DNA of 10,988 nt from assembly GCA_900550685.1 (NCBI GenBank), contig URTS01000059.1, positions 1 through 10,988 on the forward strand, written 5' to 3'. The stretch is from an uncultured Oscillibacter sp. Lineage in GTDB: Bacteria > Bacillota > Clostridia > Oscillospirales > Oscillospiraceae. The notes beneath the pieces were generated by a model. It was not told the DNA's origin. It did no database searches and saw only the letters and a program-made list of their open reading frames with translations. This document shows positions 5,326 through 10,988 of the stretch, one piece after another (position 1 is the stretch's first letter; each line of letters starts with the position of its first letter). The position numbers were made by a program, and so were the translations under genes.

Positions 5326-6650
5326 TCCCCGGCCAATTCTCCGGTGGTCTCGCCGTCCATGGTACCCGTCAGCCGGACATTCACAAAGGTGCCGGGAGCA
5401 ATCTCTCCGTCAGCGGTAAACCAGATACGGCCGTCGATGTCCGGAGACTCGGCGTAGCTGCGGCCATAGAACATCTGGGCCTGGGGATCGTAGCCCTCGC
5501 AGAGGACCTCCCGCTCTTCCCCCAGGATGGAGTCGTTGTAGGCGTCGATGATGTCGGACTGGACATCCACCGCCAGTTCCGCCCGGCGCTTGGCCTCCTC
5601 GGTGTCCACGTGGTCCATCAATGCCGCCTTGGTGCCCTCCTCCGGGGAGAAGGGGAACACCCCCGCCCGCTCGATCTTCACCTCCCGCAGGAAGTCACAC
5701 AGCTCCTCAAAGGCCGCGTCGTCCTCATAGGGCAGGCCGGTGATGAGGCTGGTCCGCAGCACCAGGCCGGGGATCTTCTCCCGCAGCTTTTTCAGCAGCC
5801 CCAGCAGCTCCGCCTTGGTATCCCGGCGGTTCATGGCCTTCAAGATCTGGTCGTTGCAGTGCTGGATGGGGATATCCAGATATTTCACGATCTTGGGCTC
5901 ATTGGCAATCACGTCGATCAGCTCGTCGGTGGTATCCGTGGGATAGAGGTAATGGAGCCGGATCCAGTGGAAGTCCAGCTTGCACAGCTCTTTCAGCAGC
6001 TTGGCCAGCTGGTGCTCGCCGTTCAGGTCCGTGCCGTACCGGGTGATGTCCTGGGCAATGACGATCAGTTCCTTCACCCCGGCGGAGGCCAGCTCCGCCG
6101 CCTCGTCCAGCAGTTCGTTCATGGGACGACTGCGGTACTTGCCCCGGAGGGACGGAATGACGCAGTATGCGCAGTGGTTGTCGCAGCCCTCCGCGATCCG
6201 CAGATAGGCATACCACGGGGGCGTGGACAAAATGCGCTCACCGCTCTGGTTGGCGGTGTGGATATTCCCCAGATGGCAGGGCTTTTCGCCTTTTTCCATC
6301 ACCTCGGCGATGGCCGTGGCAATGTCGCCGTAGCTGCCAGTGCCCAAAAGGCCGTCCACCTCCGGCAGCTCGTTGAAGATGTCGCCCTTGTAGCGCTGGG
6401 TCATGCAGCCAGTGACCAGGATCTTCTTCACCTGGCCCGCCTTTTTCAGCTCCGCCATCTCCAGAATGTTTTCAATGGCCTCCTCACAGGCCGACGCCAG
6501 AAAGCCGCAGGTGTTCACCACCACCACGTCGCAGCCCGCAGGCTCCGCCTGGATGGCGTAGCCCGCTTCGGAACACAGGGCCATCATCTGCTCGCAGTTC
6601 ACCTGGTTTTTGGCACACCCCAGGGAAATGAATGATACGTTGTAACTCAA
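5322..6650 (-). CDS. rimO: Ribosomal protein S12 methylthiotransferase RimO (radical SAM), TTG start
   Basis: RimO attaches a methylthio group to an aspartate of ribosomal protein S12. The 442-residue protein has an N-terminal methylthiotransferase domain with cluster cysteines C12 (LGCAKNQVNCE), C48 (NTCGF) and C82 (GCMTQRY). Its radical SAM motif CDNHCAYC has C156, C160 and C163, and a C-terminal TRAM-like region covers about 375-440. LGCAKNQV and the length fit RimO rather than MiaB. No ATG or GTG lies in frame near the conserved N-terminus. The TTG at 6650 gives MSYNVSFISLGCAKN and is preceded by GGAGG with 8 bases spacing, so I take it as the start. A weak promoter (TTGTTA 6696-6701, TATTCG 6672-6677) may exist; read-through from the XRE gene 64 bases upstream is also possible. 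Confidence 0.95.
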   Translation of the reverse strand: MSYNVSFISLGCAKNQVNCEQMMALCSEAGYAIQAEPAGCDVVVVNTCGFLASACEEAIENILEMAELKKAGQVKKILVTGCMTQRYKGDIFNELPEVDGLLGTGSYGDIATAIAEVMEKGEKPCHLGNIHTANQSGERILSTPPWYAYLRIAEGCDNHCAYCVIPSLRGKYRSRPMNELLDEAAELASAGVKELIVIAQDITRYGTDLNGEHQLAKLLKELCKLDFHWIRLHYLYPTDTTDELIDVIANEPKIVKYLDIPIQHCNDQILKAMNRRDTKAELLGLLKKLREKIPGLVLRTSLITGLPYEDDAAFEELCDFLREVKIERAGVFPFSPEEGTKAALMDHVDTEEAKRRAELAVDVQSDIIDAYNDSILGEEREVLCEGYDPQAQMFYGRSYAESPDIDGRIWFTADGEIAPGTFVNVRLTGTMDGETTGELAGE

Positions 6651-6714
6651 AATGGATTCCTCCGGTATGATCGAATACGCCCCTCCGGGCGGAAATAACA
6701 AATAGACGCCGGGG

Positions 6715-6954
6715 TCAGCCGGGACCGCCCCGCCACGCGGGATCGTCGGTGATGCCCAGCAGATAGTCCGTGGAGACGTGGAAATACTCGGCCAGCAGCA
6801 CCAGCTTTTCAATGGTGGTGCCCCGTTGTCCGCCCTCCATCGTGCAGATTGCTTTATTGGAAAGTCCCAGGACCTCACCCAGCTGCTTCTGGTTCAGCCC
6901 CGCTTTTTTTCGCAAAAGATAGACTCTTTCTCCAAAAACGCTTGCTTTTTCCAT
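6715..6954 (-). CDS. Small XRE-family transcriptional regulator
   Basis: The 79-residue protein is essentially a single helix-turn-helix domain: RVYLLRKKAGLNQKQLGEVLG, then LSNKAICTMEGGQRG, then IEKLVLLAEYFHVSTDYLLG. It resembles phage-type and chromosomal XRE repressors and has no sensor domain. The ATG at 6954 is chosen, with AAGAGG 4 bases upstream (a tight spacing); an in-frame TTG at 6969 would add five residues and lacks a site. It is transcribed away from the gene at 7031, and the shared region holds a 15-bp perfect inverted repeat, so it most likely represses that gene and itself. It is followed by rimO on the same strand after 64 bases without a clear terminator. Confidence 0.9.
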   Translation of the reverse strand: MEKASVFGERVYLLRKKAGLNQKQLGEVLGLSNKAICTMEGGQRGTTIEKLVLLAEYFHVSTDYLLGITDDPAWRGGPG

Positions 6955-6962
6955 AAAACCTC

Positions 6963-6991
6963 TTGACAATTTACTTTTTGTAGACTATCAT
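6963..6991 (+). promoter_or_regulatory. Promoter of the small gene at 7031
   Basis: A consensus -35 TTGACA (6963-6968) and TATCAT (6986-6991, 5 of 6 matches) are 17 bases apart. The left arm of the inverted repeat (6970-6984) fills the spacer and the right arm (6996-7010) covers the expected start near 6998. A protein bound there would block RNA polymerase. Confidence 0.8.
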
Positions 6992-7010
6992 AAAATCTAC
7001 AAAAAGTAAA
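6970..7010. promoter_or_regulatory. Paired operator: 15-bp perfect inverted repeat in a divergent promoter
   Basis: TTTACTTTTTGTAGA (6970-6984) and its exact reverse complement (6996-7010) flank an 11-base spacer. Each arm is itself nearly symmetrical (TYTAC-N5-GTARA), so this reads as two dimer sites with centres 26 bases apart, about 2.5 helical turns. The position over the promoter and beside an XRE gene makes autoregulated repression the simplest reading. An RNA hairpin is an alternative, but its stem would be AT-rich and no T-run is needed to explain it. Confidence 0.75.
6982..7010 (-). promoter_or_regulatory. Possible promoter of the small XRE gene
   Basis: On the minus strand TTTACT (7005-7010) and TAGTCT (6982-6987) are 17 bases apart. 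An alternative -10 is TATGAT (6987-6992) with a poor -35 (TAAAGT). Either would lie within the operator pair and be controlled with the divergent promoter. The hexamers are weak, so the exact site is uncertain. Confidence 0.35.
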
Positions 7011-7030
7011 CTTTATGACAGGAGTTTTCC

Positions 7031-7303
7031 ATGAACAACTTTCTCGATGATCTGCACTTCTACTGCACAGAACGGCTGACGCCGCCCCAGGTGCCGTCCT
7101 ATCAGGCCGCCATCAAAACGGTCTGCGGCCTGGAGGATGAGATCGAACAGACCCTGGGAAAGGATTTTTACAGCCGGTTGGATCAAGCCTACCATGAAAT
7201 TTACCGATGGGAAATGCTGCAATCCTTTCAGGCCGGCCTGCGCTTCGGTGCGGACTTCACCCGCACCGTCTGGGGTCAGTCCTCCCAGACCTCGGAGCCA
7301 TAG
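7031..7303 (+). CDS. Small uncharacterised protein controlled by a divergent XRE switch
   Basis: The 90-residue soluble protein has no signal peptide or membrane segment. The C-terminal part, FYSRLDQAYHEIYRWEMLQSF then QAGLRFGADF, recalls small Firmicutes proteins of the DUF6809 type, where a helical region ends in a GFRLG-like motif; this is a weak resemblance from memory. AGGAG (7020-7024) lies 6 bases before the ATG, and a strong promoter is at 6963-6991. The gene faces the XRE repressor gene across the operator pair, so it is probably the regulated target. Its last 28 bases overlap the 3' end of recX on the other strand, and no terminator hairpin lies between them. Confidence 0.75.
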   Translation: MNNFLDDLHFYCTERLTPPQVPSYQAAIKTVCGLEDEIEQTLGKDFYSRLDQAYHEIYRWEMLQSFQAGLRFGADFTRTVWGQSSQTSEP

Positions 7304-7896
7304 CGCCCCCAGGCAGACTTCACCTCGCCCCAGGAAAAGCCCCGGCGCAGGAGGGCGTCCGTCAGCCGCTTCTTCTCCTTGTCCTCCGGGGCGCGGCCAT
7401 GGAGCTTGCTCTGCAAAAAGCGGTCGATCTGGTCCCCGTCCGGGGGCAGCTCGTCCAGGGCTTCGTCCCACAGGTCCTTGGGCACGCCCTTTTCCCGTAG
7501 CTTCTCCTTCGCCCGCCGGGGACCGTACCCTATATCGCCGCAGTGACGCACCAGGGCGGCGGCATAGGCCGCGTCGTCAATGGCGCCGATGGCTTCCAGC
7601 CATTCCCCGGCGTAGCGGGCCTCGGCCTCCGTGGCCCCCTTTTCCTGCAATTTCTTTTCCAGGTCCCGGCGGCTCATAGCCCGGCGGCCAATGAGGTCCG
7701 CCGCCGTGGTCTTGATGCTGGACACCCCGGCGGCCTCCTTCAGCCGCCGAAGGGTCTCTTCATCCAGTTCGTCCCCGGCCCGGAGGCCGAAGGTCAGAAG
7801 CTCCTGCTCCGTGACCTTCAAAAGACTGCCGTCCGCCAGAAATACCAGCACCCGGCCCCGCTTGTGTTTGGAGGCCTCGATGCGGTCAATTTTCAT
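7276..7896 (-). CDS. recX: Regulatory protein RecX
   Basis: RecX binds RecA filaments and limits their activity. The 206-residue protein has the family's three-helix repeats: SRRDLEKKLQEKGATEAEA (75-93) with WLEAIGAIDDAAYAAALV, then GYGPRRAKEKLREKGVPKDL (123-142), and a third at about 175-200 (LTDALLRRGFSWGEV). MKIDRIEASKHKRGRVLVFL is a normal N-terminus, so I choose the ATG at 7896, which overlaps the recA stop by 11 bases. An ATG at 7920, with AAGG 6 bases upstream inside recA, would add eight unusual residues and cannot be excluded. Adjacency to recA supports the assignment. The 3' end overlaps the convergent gene at 7031-7303. Confidence 0.93.
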   Translation of the reverse strand: MKIDRIEASKHKRGRVLVFLADGSLLKVTEQELLTFGLRAGDELDEETLRRLKEAAGVSSIKTTAADLIGRRAMSRRDLEKKLQEKGATEAEARYAGEWLEAIGAIDDAAYAAALVRHCGDIGYGPRRAKEKLREKGVPKDLWDEALDELPPDGDQIDRFLQSKLHGRAPEDKEKKRLTDALLRRGFSWGEVKSAWGRYGSEVWED

Positions 7897-8995
7897 CGTC
7901 AAAATCGTCGGCGGAGACATTCACCGCCTTGCCCGCCGCCTTGGCCGCGGCGATCCGGGACTGATTGCCCATCAGCTTATCGAAGTTGGCCCGGATCTGA
8001 GCCTCCACATCGGCGGCGATGTCGGGATTCTCCTCCAGATACTTCTTGGCGGCGTCCCGCCCCTGGCCGATACGGGTCTCTCCCATGGAGAACCAGGAGC
8101 CGGCTTTCGTAATAATACCCAGCCGGACGCCCAGGTCGATGAGCTCACCGGTGTGGGCAATGCCCTCGCCGTACATGATGTCGAACTCCGCCTCCCGGAA
8201 GGGGGGCGCAACCTTATTCTTCACAACTTTTGCCCGGGTGCGGTTGCCCACCACCTCGCCGCCGTTTTTCAGGGCTTCGATGCGGCGGACGTCGATCCGG
8301 ACGGAAGCATAGAACTTCAAGGCCCGTCCGCCGGTGGTGACCTCCGGGTTGCCGTACATGACGCCCACCTTTTCGCGGAGCTGGTTGATGAAGATGACAA
8401 TGGTGTTGGTCTTGCCCACGGCGCCGGTGAGTTTCCGGAGAGCCTGGCTCATCAGCCGGGCATGGAGGCCCACATAGCTGTCGCCCATCTCGCCCTCGAT
8501 CTCCGCCCGGGGCACCAGAGCAGCCACGGAGTCCACCACGATGACATCGATGGCGCCGGAGCGCACCAGGGCCTCCGTAATTTCCAGGGCCTGCTCACCG
8601 GTGTCCGGCTGGGAGATCAGCATTTCATCAATATTTACACCCAAAGCACGGGCATAGGTGGGGTCCAGGGCGTGCTCGGCGTCCACAAAGGCCACCTCGC
8701 CCCCCTTTTTCTGGGCCTCTGCCGCCACATGGAGGGCCAGGGTGGTCTTACCGGAGGATTCCGGCCCATAGATTTCCACGATACGGCCCCGGGGCAGGCC
8801 GCCCACCCCCAGCGCCACGTCCAGAGACAGGGAGCCGGTGGGGATCACGTCCACCTGTAAATTATTCTGGTCGCCAAGGCGCATAATGGAGCCCTTGCCG
8901 TACATTTTCTCGATCTGGCCCATAGCGGCCTCAATGGCCCGCTTCTTGTCCTCCGCCGGAGCGGCGCTGGGCATGGGCGCTTTCTCTTTTGCCAT
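7886..8995 (-). CDS. recA: Recombinase RecA
   Basis: RecA forms filaments on single-stranded DNA for homologous recombination and triggers LexA self-cleavage. The 369-residue protein has Walker A GPESSGKTT at 77-85, the catalytic glutamate in AEHALDP (E106), Walker B VIVVDS at 151-156 (D155), FINQLREKVGV, and the L2 region from about 213 onward with NPEVTTGG. The C-terminus ends in an acidic tail (DDFDDEN), as usual. GGAGG lies 8 bases before the ATG at 8995. The gene lies 53 bases downstream of the prmC stop and overlaps recX. I find no GAAC-N4-GTTC LexA site and no convincing promoter in 8996-9060, so it may be read from upstream genes. The RecA identity is certain. Confidence 0.98.
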   Translation of the reverse strand: MAKEKAPMPSAAPAEDKKRAIEAAMGQIEKMYGKGSIMRLGDQNNLQVDVIPTGSLSLDVALGVGGLPRGRIVEIYGPESSGKTTLALHVAAEAQKKGGEVAFVDAEHALDPTYARALGVNIDEMLISQPDTGEQALEITEALVRSGAIDVIVVDSVAALVPRAEIEGEMGDSYVGLHARLMSQALRKLTGAVGKTNTIVIFINQLREKVGVMYGNPEVTTGGRALKFYASVRIDVRRIEALKNGGEVVGNRTRAKVVKNKVAPPFREAEFDIMYGEGIAHTGELIDLGVRLGIITKAGSWFSMGETRIGQGRDAAKKYLEENPDIAADVEAQIRANFDKLMGNQSRIAAAKAAGKAVNVSADDFDDEN

Positions 8996-9031
8996 ACGTT
9001 CTTCCTCCCAATTCTGATTTTCTATCTGAAT

Positions 9032-9050
9032 GCCCGGTCCGGGCGTTTTT
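9032..9050 (+). terminator. Terminator-like hairpin on the antisense strand between recA and prmC
   Basis: GCCCG and CGGGC (9032-9036 with 9040-9044, 3-base loop GTC) are followed by GTTTTT on the plus strand, where no gene ends. On the minus strand the hairpin has no T-run, so prmC-to-recA transcription should pass. It overlaps the prmC stop (9049-9051). It could stop antisense transcripts, or be incidental. Confidence 0.3.
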
Positions 9051-9924
9051 ACTGACTGTAGACCTCGGTGCAGAGGGTGCCGAACACCACCCGGGGAATG
9101 TCGTTGTGGTCCTTCACCACCTGGATGTCCCCAAAGCCCTGGGCCCGCATGATGCGGAGCACCGCGTCCGCCTGGCCGATGCCCACTTCAAAATAGAGCC
9201 GTCCGCCGGGAGCCAGGGCCGCCTTCCACTTTTCACTGATGGCCCGGTAAAAGTCCAGGCCGTCCTCCCCGCCGTCCAGGGCCAGGTGGGGCTCATAGTC
9301 CTTCACGGAGTGGTCCAGCCCCGGAATGTCGCCGTGGGGGATATAGGGCGGATTGCTGAGGATGCAGTGAAACTCTCCCAGGGCCCGGTCCGGCCGCTCC
9401 AGGGCATTCACCGTCATGGGGATCACCCGGCCCGTCAGGCCGTTCCGCCGGATATTCTGGCGGCAGATCTTGAGGGCTGCGTCGGAAAATTCTCCCAGCA
9501 CCGCGTGAACGCCGGGGCACTGGGACGCAACTGCCAGACCGATGCAGCCGCTGCCGGCGCACAGGTCCAGCACCCGGCAGTCCCCCAGGGACTGGATATG
9601 GGGTACTGCCTGGTCCACCAGCACCTCTGTGTCCGGCCGGGGGATCAGCACGTCCTTGGAGATGTCCAGGGGCAGGCCATAAAACTCCCACTCGCCGATG
9701 AGATAGGCCACCGGCTCTCCCGCCAGGTGCCGGGCCGTCAGCTCCCGGACCCGCTTTTCCAGTTCCGGCGGAGCGTACAGCCGCCCGTCCCGGGCCAGCT
9801 CCTCCCGGCTCTTGTTGACCCCGAAACAGGTCAGTTCCCGGGCTTCCAGGGTGGTATCGATGACGCCGCCCTGCTTCAGTTCCCGGCGGATATCCAAAAA
9901 TAAATCGTTATATGTGATAGCCAT
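9049..9924 (-). CDS. prmC: Peptide chain release factor N5-glutamine methyltransferase PrmC
   Basis: PrmC (HemK) uses S-adenosylmethionine to methylate the glutamine of the GGQ motif in release factors. The 291-residue protein has a helical N-terminal part, GEWEFYG (77-83), the RPDTE motif (96-100), the SAM-binding loop DLCAGSGCIG (120-129) and the catalytic NPPY (191-194), all as in the family. The ATG at 9924 gives the normal N-terminus, but no Shine-Dalgarno sequence is visible in the 20 bases before it; instead a structured intergenic segment ends there. The usual partner prfA is not adjacent: prmC lies between yqhQ and recA. Confidence 0.95.
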   Translation of the reverse strand: MAITYNDLFLDIRRELKQGGVIDTTLEARELTCFGVNKSREELARDGRLYAPPELEKRVRELTARHLAGEPVAYLIGEWEFYGLPLDISKDVLIPRPDTEVLVDQAVPHIQSLGDCRVLDLCAGSGCIGLAVASQCPGVHAVLGEFSDAALKICRQNIRRNGLTGRVIPMTVNALERPDRALGEFHCILSNPPYIPHGDIPGLDHSVKDYEPHLALDGGEDGLDFYRAISEKWKAALAPGGRLYFEVGIGQADAVLRIMRAQGFGDIQVVKDHNDIPRVVFGTLCTEVYSQ

Positions 9925-9944
9925 AGCGTCGTCGCAAAGTCCGC

Positions 9945-10034
9945 TGAACTCCGTTTCCGCCTGCGGCGAAAACTGCGTTCACTCCCTTGCTCCTCCTTTT
10001 TCTTCCGCAAACGCTTCGCTGGTTTGCGGAAGAA
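9945..10034 (-). other. Two-hairpin element filling the yqhQ-prmC gap (possible dispersed repeat or structured RNA)
   Basis: On the minus strand the first hairpin is a perfect 13-bp stem (10022-10034 with 10000-10012, GTTTGCGGAAGAA/TTCTTCCGCAAAC) with a 9-base loop. The second has a 9-bp stem (9965-9973 with 9953-9961, one G-U) with loop GCA, extended by a 5-bp outer helix (9977-9981 with 9945-9949, TGAAC/GTTCA) across a short internal loop. Between them lies a purine-rich linker containing AAAGGAGGAGCAAGGGAG. Neither hairpin has a T-run, so they are not ordinary terminators. I have a loose memory of similar sequence in other Oscillospiraceae intergenic regions, but cannot confirm it. The gap carries no convincing gene. 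Confidence 0.55.
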
Positions 10035-10049
10035 GGTATTTTCTGTCGT

Positions 10050-10988
10050 TTACCACTCGTCCTTGCCCTTTTCGCTGGGCAGCACCAGCTCCAGGGAACG
10101 GATGGCACATTCGATCATGGAATCGTCCGGCTCGTTGGTGGTGAAATTCTGCATCCACATGCCGGGGGCCGTCAGCAGCTTGGCAAGCCCGCTGTCCTGC
10201 ACGTGGCGGCCCACCCAGCGGTTGAACTCGTAGGTAATGCCCACCACCAGGGGCAGCAGAATCAAATGCACCAGGGTCCGGAGCCAGGCGTTGGTGATGG
10301 GCCAGATGCCGAACACCACGCTGGACACCAGAATGGACACGAAGATCACCACAAACAAAAAGCTGGTGCCGCAGCGGGGATGGTGCCGGGGCTGGATGCG
10401 GACGTTTTCCACCGTCAGGGGCAGGCCCGCCTCATAGCAGAAAATGGTCTTATGCTCCGCACCGTGATACTGGAACACCCGGTAAATGTCCTTCTGCTTG
10501 GAGCAGAGGATCAGGTACGCCAGGAAAATGACGATTTTCAGCAGGCCCTCCACCACGTTCCGGCCCCACAGGGGAAAGCCGGGGAAAAAGTGGAGAATGC
10601 CGCCGGTCAGCAGGGTGGGCAGCACCAGGAACAGGAAAATGGACAGCCCCACCCCCAGCAGCACCGCGAAGGCCACAATGGCCTTTTCCAGCTTCTCACT
10701 GCTGAGGTGCGCTTCCAGCCACTGCTCAAATTTGGAGGGCTGGCTCACCTCTTCGTCCGGATAGAAGTCCGCCGAGTACATCAGGGCCTTCACGCCGCTG
10801 ACCATGGCCGCCAGGAAATTGACGGTGCCCCGGATCAGGGGCACCCCCAGGATGGGGTAGCGGTCCTTGATGAACTTCAGTTCCTCTACCTTTTCCACCA
10901 GCTGGCCGTCCTTATCCCGGACCACAATGGCCTGCTTTTCAGGTCCCCGCATCAAAATACCCTCAATAAGTGCCTGCCCGCCGATGCT
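10050..10988 (-). CDS. yqhQ: DUF1385 membrane protein, YqhQ type (5' end outside window)
   Basis: At least 312 residues are visible and the reading frame stays open to the window edge. The segment before the internal ATG at 10952 reads SIGGQALIEGIL-MRGPEK, which matches the conserved GGQAVIEGVMMRGP start region of the family, so the true start lies beyond 10988. Further conserved parts are YHGAEHKTIFCYEAG and RIQPRHHPRCGTSFLF. Four hydrophobic segments follow the family pattern: IVAFAVLLGVGLSIFLFLVL, LLKIVIFLAYLIL, FLFVVIFVSILVSSVVFG and LVHLILLPLVVGITY. The function is unknown; it often neighbours prmC/prfA in Firmicutes, as here with prmC. Confidence 0.93.
   Translation of the reverse strand, partial: SIGGQALIEGILMRGPEKQAIVVRDKDGQLVEKVEELKFIKDRYPILGVPLIRGTVNFLAAMVSGVKALMYSADFYPDEEVSQPSKFEQWLEAHLSSEKLEKAIVAFAVLLGVGLSIFLFLVLPTLLTGGILHFFPGFPLWGRNVVEGLLKIVIFLAYLILCSKQKDIYRVFQYHGAEHKTIFCYEAGLPLTVENVRIQPRHHPRCGTSFLFVVIFVSILVSSVVFGIWPITNAWLRTLVHLILLPLVVGITYEFNRWVGRHVQDSGLAKLLTAPGMWMQNFTTNEPDDSMIECAIRSLELVLPSEKGKDEW

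Noticed and set aside
5610..6635. Long plus-strand open frame opposite rimO
   Set aside because: It is antisense shadow of a clear rimO gene, has His/Gln/Leu-rich low-information composition and no ribosome site or promoter.
6678..6691. CGCCC/GGGCG stem between the small XRE gene and rimO as a terminator
   Set aside because: Only five base pairs with no T-run in either direction.
7631..8860. Long plus-strand open frame opposite recA/recX
   Set aside because: It spans two certain minus-strand genes and has no domain-like content; the frame is open only because of GC-rich codon use.
8989..9903. Plus-strand open frame opposite prmC
   Set aside because: Antisense shadow of prmC; no start signals and no conserved motif.
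9946..9957. LexA-like site GAACTCCGTTTC upstream of prmC
   Set aside because: It misses the GAAC-N4-GTTC consensus by one base in a core position and is explained by the outer helix of the second hairpin.
9908..10108. Small minus-strand open frame (66 codons) crossing the yqhQ-prmC gap
   Set aside because: It overlaps the 3' end of yqhQ out of frame and reads through both hairpins; the Arg/Lys/Ser-rich product looks like translated palindromes rather than a protein.
546..10988. Novel defence or mobile system in the window
   Set aside because: No nuclease, helicase, integrase, transposase, toxin-antitoxin motif or CRISPR repeat is seen; the identifiable genes are mostly core functions.

Overview
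The window looks like chromosomal DNA of a GC-rich gut Clostridium relative, most likely an Oscillospiraceae member (Flavonifractor/Intestinimonas/Lawsonibacter-like). This is inferred from the high GC, the T-box leader on cysS, strong AAAGGAGG-type ribosome binding sites, and the protein flavour (DUF4491, CmpB-like membrane protein, DUF1385/YqhQ). No sequence search was possible, so the genus is a guess. No rRNA, tRNA, CRISPR array, transposase or integrase is visible.

Layout. Bases 1-110 hold the first codons of a minus-strand gene that leaves the window, with its promoter and a leader hairpin. Bases 240-500 are a promoter plus a complete T-box riboswitch with a cysteine (UGC) specifier, controlling cysS (546-1994, +). 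Two strong hairpins at 2003-2087 separate cysS from a convergent family 4 (Fe-S) uracil-DNA glycosylase (2087-2659, -). A plus-strand group follows: a CmpB-like membrane protein (2781-3296), then a separately promoted pair joined by an ATGA overlap. The pair is an XRE regulator with a zinc ribbon, a predicted ClpS/L7-L12-like domain and a C-terminal membrane anchor (3398-4105), and a small multi-pass membrane protein (4105-4473). A bidirectional terminator at 4473-4508 closes it.

The rest is mostly minus strand. One tightly coupled block reads rimO (TTG start) - DUF4491 - pgsA, preceded by a small XRE gene (6715-6954). That XRE gene diverges from a small unknown gene (7031-7303, +) across a 15-bp perfect inverted repeat lying inside the shared promoter region, a compact regulatory switch. 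A second block reads yqhQ/DUF1385 (5' end outside the window) - prmC - recA - recX. Between yqhQ and prmC lies a 125-base gap filled largely by two strong hairpins.

Functionally this is mostly housekeeping: cysteine tRNA charging, uracil repair, recombination (recA/recX), ribosome and release-factor modification (rimO, prmC) and phospholipid synthesis (pgsA). The parts worth a second look are the two XRE loci with their palindromes, the domain make-up of the 235-aa membrane-anchored XRE protein, and the structured yqhQ-prmC gap. I see no clear evidence of a wholly new multi-gene system.
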